A stretch of 64,000 nt of DNA from Spirodela intermedia (lineage: Eukaryota > Streptophyta > Magnoliopsida > Alismatales > Araceae): the NCBI GenBank assembly GCA_902729315.2, contig LR746268.1:7237501-7301500 (forward strand). The letters are read 5' to 3'. Under the pieces are notes generated by a model. It ran no database searches, had not been told where the DNA came from, and was given only the letters and a program-made list of their open reading frames with translations. Position 1 is the first letter of the stretch, and each line of letters opens with the position of its first letter. The position numbers and the translations under genes were made by a program. Positions 41,973 through 52,323 of the stretch are shown piece by piece.

Positions 41973-43978
41973 GAGAGTGAGGGTGGGAAGGAGAGGAAAT
42001 ATAAAGATATCTATATTATAATCCAAATATATCCACCAAAATTCTTCAGACTAGAAAACCACTCAGAAAGATGAAAACTTGAATAACTTAAAAACCAAAG
42101 AAGAACTTACACCCGTACGCATTTGATTGAGTCCTCCATTGCTTCTTACAGTTAAATACCGATCCCAGACTTGGGGGGCTAATAAAAATAAAATAAAAAA
42201 TAAGAATCAAGAAAAGTAGGGATTTTTTCAATTTCAATGAATATATAACACCCAAAACGATATTAGCGTCAATTGGAACACCCATTTCTTGTCACCCTCG
42301 AAAAAGGGAAGAAAAAAAGATCAGGCATTAAAGCACGATAAAGTGTGATTCGTTTAACTCAGTTCTCCAGATAAACAAAGCTGACAAAAAATTGCGCAAT
42401 ACTTATCATAGGAATATGCATCATCTACAGGACGGGATTACAGGGAAGAAGGCAAACCTTTGTACTTGCTAGTACGGTGGACACAAGTGCGATAACCAAA
42501 ACCAAAAGAAGAATCCCATAAATTTTCTTCTGTAGCCTGCATTGAATATCAGCAAACCAAAAAAATATTCTTAGCAAATCCATTTCCAAATCAATTTTTT
42601 TCATAATGATTAAAAAGTCATTACGTGCAGAACACAGTCAGAGGATTTCATCTCCTTGGAACCAAAGAGAAATATAAGAGAACATTACAAAGGCATCAAA
42701 GAGGAATCAAGAGAGAGCTCAACAATATCGGTTAGATGTTCAAAATATTAAGGGAAAGTAACTCGAAGACTGCCACCAGAACTGACGTTCCATCTAAAGG
42801 AACAATTTCCACTAGTCCAGCATATTCTTTAAAAATGGCCGAATAACGGATAAACCACAAAAAAAATTATAGAATAAGGACTGAAAAGACGAAAGCTTGT
42901 CTTTACATAAGGTTGAGACACAGTCCAGTAAGGGTCATGGCCAAGTCTGTCATTGAGTATGGATCTCTTTCAACAGATTCGACATTACTCTAGCAAAAAC
43001 ATCGATTATGAGAATGTTTAAGATAATAAGCGGCAAAAGATCATGACTTGTATGATGTCATGCATCAATGAGATAGTTGATTGGGAAGTTCATACAGTAA
43101 TTTGATCCGCCTTTTTATCTACATTCAGAGAATCTTTGTATAATAAAGTGGTGCGAATCACTTATAGATTTTAAAATTATTAATTTTCCAAGTGACACAT
43201 TTCAACAAATGAAACAGTTATTCTGTATTACATTCTCATGTGCCAAGTATTGGCATTGTCAATTTTCACCTTTCATCGAACGTTTTAGCGCGCTTATCTA
43301 GTTATTGGCACGCCCTTCCAGTTGGTATTTACTCTAAAGCGTTAGATATCATTAGTAACAAAAACAAAACCTCCCGTCCTGTAGAGGATCTGGAGCCATA
43401 TCTTGGAGAGAAGTAAGATGACCTGAGACTGAAATTATCATTACATTTTCGAAAATTTTGAGATAAGTCTTCAGAATCCGATCTATGAACAGAGAAACAA
43501 TAATCGACATAGAGAGAACAAATGCCACATCCTAATTGGAAACTGCAAGCTATCTAAACTCTCCCTCGGGATTGTGGAATGGTAGCGTCCGCTGGCTCCG
43601 AACAACAATGGCGAAAAATTAAGAAAGTGCAGGAAAAGGAAAAACCAAAGTACTGACAAATTCTGACTCGACATCGTCGTGGCAAGGGCACCGGCAGATG
43701 CGCGGATAGAGGGATATTACCTGGAACCAATTTTTAGACTGATCTTTCCGGTCCACCTCCGCAATTCTTCTCTGGGAGAAGAGGAAGAGGACGGCCGCGG
43801 AGGCAAGAAGAAGCACGACGTAGATGGAGATGTAGCGCGAAGGTCGCCGGGGCTGACCCCTATTTCTAACATGAGAGGAAGAAGAAGAAGAAGAAACCGA
43901 TATCCTGGTGTTCACCATTTCTCGTCTGTGATCTCCTTGAGAGAGACCGCCACCGACGAGCCTCCCAAACCCCGCCAT
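37331..43978 (-). CDS. O-fucosyltransferase family protein, type II membrane (11 exons)
   Basis: Plant DUF246/O-FucT family enzyme of the Golgi; members transfer fucose or rhamnose to proteins or cell-wall polysaccharides, and the acceptor of this one is unknown. Exons, 5' to 3': 43978-43721, 42536-42458, 42178-42111, 41503-41415, 41274-41097, 39385-39257, 39108-38975, 38898-38685, 38594-38410, 37663-37568, 37460-37331. They total 1560 nt, 519 residues. A cytosolic Arg/Ser-rich tail precedes one membrane anchor ([19 protein letters not shown], about residues 49-67). Family motifs in order: [109 protein letters not shown] and the C-terminal FYENPLPEC. The Arg of the LHLRFE motif is the sugar-nucleotide residue in the family. 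It appears intact. Confidence 0.9.
41936..41981. repeat. GA microsatellite in an intron of the fucosyltransferase gene
   Basis: About 45 bases of GA repeats with a few interruptions, between exons 3 and 4. No functional sign. Confidence 0.85.
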
Positions 43979-44167
43979 TCGGAAACTCGCCTAGAGGACT
44001 AGTCGGAGGTGGAACAAAACAACGACACTTTTACAGAAGTACCATTTATCCGTTTTATTGCATATTTCCTGAGATATGATACAAAATTCAACGTATTATG
44101 TGTCATAATACAAAATAAAATTTATTGGGGGCTAATTATAATTTGCGACCTCCTGATCTCCTCCAAG

Positions 44168-44764
44168 CCATGTCTTCGTCGTCATCAGATTGGAGCTCAC
44201 ACCGCGCCACCAGCTCCGTCGGCGGCAACCAAGTCTCCAATCTTCCCTTCTCTCCCGTGACGGCTTCCCCCGGCGATTTAATCATTTGAAGCTCACCGAG
44301 TATGCTCCTCTCCCTCTGCCGCTCCGCCACTCTCCGTGGACTGGTCCCTGTTACAGTCTTGATTCATGTAGGACGGCGGTGAAGGTGGCGGCGGGTTCTG
44401 TTCACTCGATGGGGACCAGAAAGCTTCCGTTATTACGTACGTGGGCATCTCAAGTTGCAGGATCCAAGAGTAAAACCGTAAGAATGTCAAGGACCGAATT
44501 GGAACGGCTGAAGATTTCCCCCGTCCGATCGTTTCAGAAGCCCATGGCACAGTCTTGAAAACTCGGCAGCTGGTTCTTGTCGCCACAGTCCTCCGCCCGC
44601 CGACGACGACGGATGAGAACTGAATCTCCTTTTGTCGTCTCTGGGAATACCCACTGGAAGATTGATGAAATAACTAGAATGTTGAGGCAAGAAGAAGGCT
44701 CTCTGATTCGGAAAAAGCCTGTTCTCTCTTGCCCAAACCTTCACCTGAGGGGACACAAGCAGGG
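44168..44764 (+). other. Possible decayed or mis-spliced small gene
   Basis: Three short plus-strand segments look coding but lie in different frames. The first, from ATG 44168 (MSSSSSDWSSHRATSSVGGN), runs 39 codons to TGA. The second, at about 44473-44620, is a frame with RIGTAEDFPRPIVSEAHGT. The third, from ATG 44611 (MRTESPFVVSGNTHWKIDE), runs to TAA at 44764. No clear splice pair joins them. They could be exons of an unrecognised gene, a gene broken by frameshifts, or chance in GC-rich sequence. The first ATG is 189 bp from the divergent fucosyltransferase start. Confidence 0.25.
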
Positions 44765-46976
44765 CTAACCGGGTCCTTTTTTCTACCTCACCGTCTGTCG
44801 ATCCCTCCGTTTTCTACTCGATTCCTTCCCCGAGTCGTTTGAAGTCTGGGTGTTTTGAGCTCAGTGACGGTTGAACTCAGTTGTTTTGAAATCTGGGAGT
44901 CTCAGATACTACTGGCCACCATGTGTACACGAGAATCGAGTACTGTAGAGTCACTGGCTAGACCGTGGAATAATAGTGAGAGTTAACGTGGTGCTTAACT
45001 GGCTACTCTCATCTAAACAACGGTCATTATCCATCATCAGGCAGCGGGCCAACACAGGAGGGTAGCATCGACTAGGGCAGCAGTCCGAGCACTCCTATCA
45101 GCATCACTAGCAGGTTCTCGTCTCTTTACGAGAACAAACCATTTAAGAGATTGATTCTGGGAACGAAGACGACTCGGGTGGAGACGGGTTTCTACGAAGT
45201 CTTGTGAAGGATAGCGAAGGCAGGGATGAAGACAATTCGGTTAAAGATGGTTTCTTTGAGAGAAATCTGAGAGAAACTATGCGTGAAGAGTGAGAGCTGT
45301 CCTCCAGCTTAGATGGGTTCTTGAAGGGATTGTATCGGCGATAAGGAGAGGTCAGGAGAGGAAGAAGAGGGCTTTCTTAAAAGCTTTTCAAGGATGGACA
45401 TAATGAAAAGACAATGAAGAATAATTAGTGGAAAAACGGTGCTTATGAAGATGGGAGCTCTGACTTTCTTCCACTCTGTTGAATTTCTAGAAAGGCTCAG
45501 ACCTGTCAGGGTTAAATAAAACAGGGTGGTAACCTCCTTAGTTTGCATATAGAATTCGATATCCCAATAAATTTACCCATAATTACGCCATTAAACTTTC
45601 TTTGTTAGTCTACCTTATTTCTCCGTGTGAGAGGCCCCACTAGCATTAAAACTCAAGTATCAAATTCACATCAGATTCCAGACTCTAATCTTCCGTTGTG
45701 TATTGCATATTTTTCATGTCCAACTATGCCGTGCGATTTTTTTATTATCGAAAGTAAACATTATTTCTCTTTGTTTTCTTACGTTGTTAATCACCGTATA
45801 TGTTATCAGCAGGAACATCCTTGTTCACCGAAGAAAAGGAATAAAAAATATCCGAAGTCTCCATTGCCGAATAGCATGACTACCCGAATTCTCAAGGCCA
45901 CATATCGCCATTCGTTGGAGTGGTTCTTCTGGCTCCTAGATTATGCGGGGTGGGCTTGTTCTCCACCTCTCATTGATTTGATACACAAAAAGTGTAGCCA
46001 TCACCGATTTTAAATGCTTTTTGAAACGTCTTCGTTTTGCCTGCTGCATCTCTCGTGGTCAAAGCACATCTTTTCAGCTACACTTGTTTGGGTCAACAAC
46101 GCTGAGCCCCGGATCTTTCATCGAAGTCCGCAGTTAGCACAGTGACTCGCCAACAAGGATTATCGTTTCCCTGTACAAACAGTCCGAGTCCCAGTGTTAC
46201 GCCTGCCTTCGTAGCTTTGCATGTCCAGCTGACATCGCTTCTGTTCTTTAGGCTCTGACTTTCCATTTAAGCCTAAAAGAAGAGGAACATTATCTTTTTA
46301 TTAATTTATATCATGATTTCATTCGCTCTTCGGCTCATATTTACAAAAATGTATACATAGAAGGATCATAACCAATGGGTCTTGAATTGTCGTCGTCACT
46401 TCAACGGTGCCTGCTGACCGGTCAACGATCCATTCTGCCCTCAAATCCAGTTTGAAGCTCCTATTTATCTTTCGTTTTTATTTTTTGTAGAGGAGACGGC
46501 GGGGGAGGAGATCAAAGTCAAAGGCGGTCCTGATTTTCCCCGTCGAGTGGGCCACAGTCGCGGTGCGTCCGGATAACCAAAGCCCTACAGCCACAGGACA
46601 ATCTCTTGGCTCGGCCTTGGGCGGCGTGTTTACATGGCCGGCGGCGAGCAGCTGGCCGCAGATGAAGCCATGGCGGTTAGTGGGGGCTGCAATAACGAGG
46701 TCTGCCCTAACGACCGCCCGCCGCCCCCTACGGCCAATATGAACGGGCGGTGGGCCCAGTGGGTCCGCCGCAATTCCGGTGGTAGAGAAAAGAGCCACTT
46801 GAGAGGCTTCGAGATTGAACACGTGTCGACACATCCGAATTTTAAGCGAATCTCCGTCGGCGGCTGGCGGGTATATTGGCCCCCGTTCCTTCCCTAACCG
46901 GTGTCCTGCGCCTGGAGGAGGAAAGAGGCGAAGAGTTTGATAGAGCAAGAAGAGGGAGGAAAGAGTTGGAGCAACC
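44765..46976. other. Intergenic region upstream of GGP
   Basis: No gene supported. Short open frames occur on both strands. About 46600-46900 is GC-rich and probably holds the GGP promoter; a TATAT word at about 46871 is the only TATA-like candidate. The open frame at about 46634-46897 does not resemble a known protein. Confidence 0.5.
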
Positions 46977-47156
46977 ACGGCTGAAGAAGGCGCCGACAAC
47001 CAGCTCCTCTTCGAGAAGAAGAGGAGTCCCTCCCCGCACGGCGGCCGGGGAGCTCTCCCCTCCGAAGGCGGTAGCCCCTCGGACCTCCTGTTCCTCGCCG
47101 GCGGCGGCAGCGTCCTCCTCCTCCTCCTCCCCCTCCCATCCCCTTCTCCTGTCTAG
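46977..47156 (+). promoter_or_regulatory. Conserved ACG-initiated uORF of GGP
   Basis: A 59-codon frame begins with ACG in a strong context (A at -3, G at +4) and ends with TAG, 138 bp before the GGP start codon. It reads TAEEGADNQLLFEKKRSPSP, then HGGRGALPSEGGSPSDLLFL, then AGGGSV and a Leu/Pro-rich tail. A non-AUG (ACG) uORF of 60-65 codons in this leader is known in plants: high ascorbate makes ribosomes translate it and represses GGP (established for Arabidopsis and kiwifruit). The length, ACG start, position and the conserved-looking core all fit. The frame is open back to 46944, but has no ATG. Ascorbate response here is inferred. Confidence 0.88.
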
Positions 47157-47294
47157 TTCTTTCTTAGGCGTGAAACCCTATTCTTGCTCTTAGTCCTAGC
47201 CGATTCTCCACCTCCCTCGGAGGTCGATTCTCCTCCTCCGTCTCCGGCGTCTTCCTCCAGGTTGAGAAGAAGAAGCGAAGAGAGGATTTGAAAG

Positions 47295-49209
47295 ATGCTG
47301 ACCATCAAGAGGGTTCCTACCGTGGTCTCCAACTTTCAGGAGACTGCCGAAAGCCTCGGCTGCGGCCGCAACTGCCTCGGCAAGTGCTGCCTTCCTGGTA
47401 ATTATTCTGCTCCTTCGTTCGACCTTCTATGTTCCTCTTCGTATGTCTTCGCATGCATGCCCTGGTATTTCTTCGTTGTTTACCTGGTTAGGGCGTATGA
47501 TTCTCTTGAAACATTCCGCGGTGTCTAATCGCCTGCCTGGTGGATTTAATCGCAGTGTCAAAGCTCCCGCTATACTCCTTCAAAAACGAGGCCAAAGATG
47601 AGGATCCCAAGGGGAAGAACCCCTTGTCTGTTCCCGACGAGGATCCGACGATCGACTTCCTCAACACCCTAGTGCTCGGCCAGGTACCTACTCCGCCTCC
47701 CTTGCTCCCTCCCCACTTGAATCTTAATTTCTTCGTTATCTTAACAAGTTTCTTCTTTGTTGGTGGCGCCAGTGGGAAGATCGATTGAGTAGGGGGCTGT
47801 TCCGCTACGACGTCACGGCCTGCGAGTCGAAGGTGATCGAGGGGGAGCACGGCTTCATCGCGCAGCTGAACGAGGGCCGCCACCTCAAGAAGCGCCCTAC
47901 GGAGTTCCGCGTCGACCAAGTCCTCCAGCCCTTCGACCCCAGAAAGTTCAACTTCACCAAGGTCGGCCAGGAAGAGGTGCTCTTCAGGTTTGAGGAGAGC
48001 GCCGACGAGAAAGCTCACTACTTCGACAAGGCCCCTGTCGGCACGACCAGCCCCCCCAACGTCGTCGCCATCAACGTGAGCAACCAGATCCCTCTCTCCT
48101 CCTCGTAATCGACTGGATGACGATCTTCAAGGTTTTCTTTCTTCTTTCTTCTTCCCCTAACTCACCCGCTTCGTCATACGTTCAGGTTAGCCCCATCGAG
48201 TACGGGCATGTGCTCTTGATTCCCCGCGTCCTGGAATGCTTGCCCCAGAAGATTGACAGCGAAAGCTTCTTCCTCGCCGTGAAGATGGCGGCGGAAGCAG
48301 GAAGCCCTTACTTCAGGCTCGGTTACAACAGCCTGGGCGCCTTCGCCACCATCAATCACCTCCACTTTCAGGTACTCACCCTTTACCTCCCTCTCAGTGC
48401 TCGCCTCCCATTACTTGTTTCTTCGTGGTGACGGACGATGGAATGGATGCTTTTCTAATTTATCAGGCTTATTACTTATCGGTGCCGTTCCCCGTGGAGA
48501 AAGCTCCGACGAAGAAGATTGCCCGCACAAAGGGGGGGCCGACGAAGGGCGGAGTGCAGGTCTCGAGCCTGATGAGTTACCCTGTAAGGGGCCTGGTTTT
48601 CGAGGGTGGAAGCGACCTGCAGGCACTCTCTGACCTGGTTTCCAACGTCTGCGTCTTCCTCCAAGAGAACAACACTCCCTTCAACGTGCTCATCTCTGAC
48701 TCGGGCAAAAGGATCTTCGTCTTCCCTCAGGTAAACCCCCTCCCCAATCCTCCGTTACTCTTCCAACGAGAATCAAATTTATCTGTCAACGGCCCTCGGA
48801 GGGGAACCACCGATCCCGTGAATCCCAGCTTTGGTCATCCTCTAAATGCTGCTCATTTGATACAAACACGCAGTGTTACGCCGAGAAGCAGGCCCTCGGG
48901 GAGGTCAGCCAGGAACTCCTCGAGACGCAGGTCAACCCGGCGGCGTGGGAGATTAGCGGGCACATGGTCCTGAAACGGAGGAAGGACTACGACGACGCGT
49001 CCGAAGACTACGCCTGGAGGCTCCTGGCGGAAGTCTCTCTCTCCGAGGAGAGGTTTAAGGAGGTTCAAGAGTACATCTTTGAAGCCACGGGACTGGTAGA
49101 AGAATCCGACGAGGAGGACGAGTTGACGCAGGCGGAGACCCCCTTCCTGCCGGCGACAGTCCCCCCCGCAGCTCCACATTTCCCGGAGGGTTGCCTCGTC
49201 TCGCAGTAA
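47295..49209 (+). CDS. VTC2: GDP-L-galactose phosphorylase (6 exons)
   Basis: Converts GDP-L-galactose and phosphate to L-galactose-1-phosphate and GDP, the first committed and rate-controlling step of the Smirnoff-Wheeler ascorbate pathway; found in cytosol and nucleus. Exons: 47295-47397, 47556-47683, 47773-48075, 48186-48371, 48467-48730, 48874-49209, giving 1320 nt and 439 residues (Arabidopsis VTC2 has 442). Visible: N-terminal MLTIKRVPTVVSNFQ and the Cys-rich CGRNCLGKCCLP, WEDRLSRGLFRYDVTACE, and the histidine-triad-like catalytic motif HLHFQ at residues 236-240 with the nucleophilic His typical of the GalT/GGP group. The C-terminus is acidic (EESDEEDE). All introns are short, between 89 and 158 bp. 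Translation is probably controlled by the uORF at 46977. Confidence 0.96.
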
Positions 49210-49548
49210 ACCATGGGTGAGAGCCTCACGTTATACCCCACCCCCTCACTCCCCGCCCCTTATTTTGCCATGGCGAGAGTAAGAGCTTGGTATACGACAC
49301 TGTAGCTTGCTTGCTTGTGATACACTGCGAAACCTGCCCGTTTTGGGCGTGCGTGGTTAGGACTTTGTCCATTATTCTCAACGATTAATATTTCATAATG
49401 TTTCCAGCTTATTTCATATCGGTATTGGGTATGTTTGCCCTCCTTGCGCCATGATTTTGAGACCCAAGCCAAAAAAAACCTCAAAGCTCCAGATTCTATC
49501 AAATTAGGCTCCGCAGGGCGAGGTTCATACAGAATCTGGTCAATAGAA

Positions 49549-49602
<54 letters not shown>

Positions 49603-50443
49603 ACCGTTTCATTGGGAATTGAGTATGGAGAATGGGTCATGTACTCCAACTAGTTTCTGAAACTTGTCTTTTGAAGACCCATATGATCATCCAACCTTGA
49701 AGAACAGATGTGATGGCCTCATGGTATTATCGTCGTTGTTTTGTATACGATTAACTTAAACCTGCGGACGCCCGGCAGATTTTCATGGTCATTCCTAAAG
49801 TACCTTGACCCAATATGCCTTACGATCTTTGAAAACAACTGGGAGATGATTGAGCCATCCGAACTTTGACGATTTCTCCCCAATTCAGAATTCCATGAGG
49901 CTGGCCTTATTATCTTTTCATTTTTTTACGTCATTTTTTCCAACTAATAATGGATTATCATCGATTGAACGACGACGGTAAAATATTAGTTCTCTTTGAT
50001 CCGAGCCGAGTTTAGGCCAAAGGCTGGCGACTCGACGTGGGGAGCTGAGAATCCTAAGTCAAGAGGAAGACACGGTTAGATAGTTGACCGTGGATGGTGA
50101 AAACGTGCTCCAACTCAGGCTCTCTCCGCATTTGCCGCATGAGCCGTTGGTTATCTGGACGACCCGTTCAAAGCAGGACGAGGCTCTCGTTTGGCAATGG
50201 GGAAACAAGGAGTAAACGCAGGAGAACCAGAGACCAGGAAGAAGAGAAGAGGACGATCCTCCTGCTTCCTCTTCTTCTTTCCTCTCAGTCCGACCTCTTC
50301 GTTTTCGCCGCTCTTCCACTCAGCTCTCATCATTCTCCTCCTCCTCCGATGAGTCGTGTGGCATGAAGGGACGCGCATCTCCTTCGTGCTAAGTCTCGGG
50401 TTTCGGAGAAAGCGGAGCTGTGGGAGAGCCGAGCAGGTCGGCA
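49210..50443. other. GGP 3' flank and leader of the clathrin adaptor
   Basis: No gene seen. A CT microsatellite of about 45 bases is at 49555-49599. About 50100-50440 is pyrimidine-rich and GC-rich and probably forms the 5' UTR of the next gene. Confidence 0.5.
49555..49599. repeat. CT microsatellite
   Basis: Uninterrupted CT dinucleotides for over 40 bases in the GGP-adaptor spacer. Reading frames crossing it are artefacts. Confidence 0.95.
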
Positions 50444-52323
50444 ATGGCACCCAGCAGGATACGCAAGGCGCTTGGAGCGGTGAAGGACCAGACGAGCATC
50501 GGGCTAGCCAAGGTGGGCAGCAGCAACGCCATCTCCGACCTGGATGTGGCCATCGTGAAGGCCACCCGGCACGATGAGCAGCCGGCGGAGGAGAAGTACA
50601 TCCGGGAGATCCTCAGCCTGACGTGCTACTCGCGGATGTACATCAGTTCCTGTGTCAGCTCCATCTCTAAGCGCCTCACCAAGACCCGCAGCTGGGCGGT
50701 GGCGCTCAAATCTCTCGTCCTCCTCCACCGCCTGCTCATCGAGGGCGACCCCGCCTACGAGCAGGAGATCTTCTTCGCCACCCGCAGGGGCACGCGGCTC
50801 CTGAATTTGTCCGACTTCAGGGACACCTCCAGGACCGACTCGTGGGACTTCTCCGCCTTTGTGCGCACCTTCGCGCTCTACTTGGACGAGCACCTCGAGT
50901 TCCGCATGCTGGGCCGCCGCGTCCGCCGCACTCGCAGCATTGGCGGCGATGACGATGACGTCGAGGCCACGCCGTCGTCCGTGCGGTCCACTCCGGTCAG
51001 GGAGATGAAGACGGACCGCATATTCAACCGGACCCAGCACCTGCAGCTGCTGCTCGAGAGATTTATCGCATGCCGACCCACTGGTGAGCGAGCTCCCCGG
51101 GCAGCTTCAAGGAAGAACCAAATTAAACCTGCTTCTGGCGTATGACTTGCAGAGAGGCTACTTTCCGTGATCTCCGATTATCTGACACTATGTCTATTCG
51201 TAGTCATCTATGATCCCATCGTCTCCTTTGATCCGTGAGACTCTTCGCAGGTGCCGCGAAGAACAGCCGGATAGTAGCGATCGCGCTCTACCCCATGGTG
51301 AAGGAGAGCTACCAGATTTACTTCGACCTCATAGAGATCATGGGCATCTTGATCGACCGGTTCATGGAGCTCGAGGTCACCGACTGCGTCAAAGTCCATG
51401 AAATCTTCAGCCGCATCTCAAAGCAGTTCGAGGAGCTCGACAAGTGTTACAAGTGGTGCAAGACGGTGGGGATCGCTAGGTCCTCCGAGTACCCGGATGT
51501 TGAGAAGATTACCCCCAAGAAACTGGAGGTAATGGAGGAGTTCATACGGGACAAATCGGCCTTGGCAAGCAGGAAGCTGAAGCAAGTTGACGATGCAGCG
51601 GTAGAAACCAAGCCGGCGGAGGAAACCGACTACGACATAAATTCTATCAAAGCGTTGCCGGCACCGGAGAGCGCCGGCGAGGTCGTCGTAGAACTGGTGG
51701 AGGTCGTCGTCGGTGGAGAGGAAGTGACTAAACCAGAGAAACCAGAGGAAGAGCCAGCCGACTTTTTGAATCTTGGGGCGGAGGCGGTCAAACCAGAGGA
51801 GCACGGGGATCAGCTGGCGCTCGCGTTGTTCGATGGCGGCGCCACCGACGCCGCCGCCCCGCCGAAATGGGAAGCTTTCACGTCCGAGGAGACGGCAGAC
51901 TGGGAAACCGCCCTGGTGCAATCGGCGAGCAGCCTCTCCACTCAAAAGGCGGCCCTCGGCGGGGGCTTCGATCAGCTTTTGCTTGACGCCATGTACCAGC
52001 ACCAGCCACCAGCAGGGAATGCGCTAGGATTTACCGGCAGCGCGAGCAGCATGGCGGTTCCCCAGGGGCAGCCTCTGCTGGCACTCCCAGCTCCGCTGGC
52101 TCCGACCGGGGCGCCGGCCGGCGGTGACCCCTTCGCGGCCTCTCTGGTGGTGGAGCCGCCGGCCTACGTGCGCATCTCCGACATGGAGAAGAAACAGCAT
52201 CTTCTTGTGGAGGAGCAGATCATGTGGCAGCAGTACGCCAAGGAAGGGATGCGAGGGCAGCTTGAATTGGCGAGGTTACAGCAGAATCCCTACCCCATGG
52301 GCGGCCACCAGCAAAGGTTTTGA
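50444..52323 (+). CDS. PICALM5: ANTH-domain clathrin assembly protein (2 exons)
   Basis: AP180/CALM-type adaptor: the ANTH domain binds PI(4,5)P2 and the unstructured tail recruits clathrin and AP-2 at the plasma membrane. Exons 50444-51083 and 51251-52323 give 1713 nt, 570 residues. The start at 50444 (MAPSRIRKALGAVKD) matches the family; upstream codons have no ATG. ANTH spans about residues 1-330, with the lipid-binding KATRH motif and the segments EEKYIREILSLT, EQEIFFATRRGTRLLNLSDFRD and SEYPDVEKITPKKLEVMEEFIRDKSAL. The acidic tail holds DFLNLG (clathrin-box-like), ADWETALVQSASSLS, GGGFDQLLLDAMYQHQ, DPFAASL (an AP-2-binding DPF) and a final QQNPYPM. The tail words place it with the At1g03050/At4g02650 (PICALM5) group, which acts in pollen-tube tip trafficking; that assignment is from memory and moderately sure. 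Confidence 0.92.

Noticed and set aside
46634-47193. Longer open frames in the GGP leader, including one ending VKPYSCS
   Set aside because: The ACG frame carries the conserved-looking core; the others are low-complexity frames of the same GC-rich leader.
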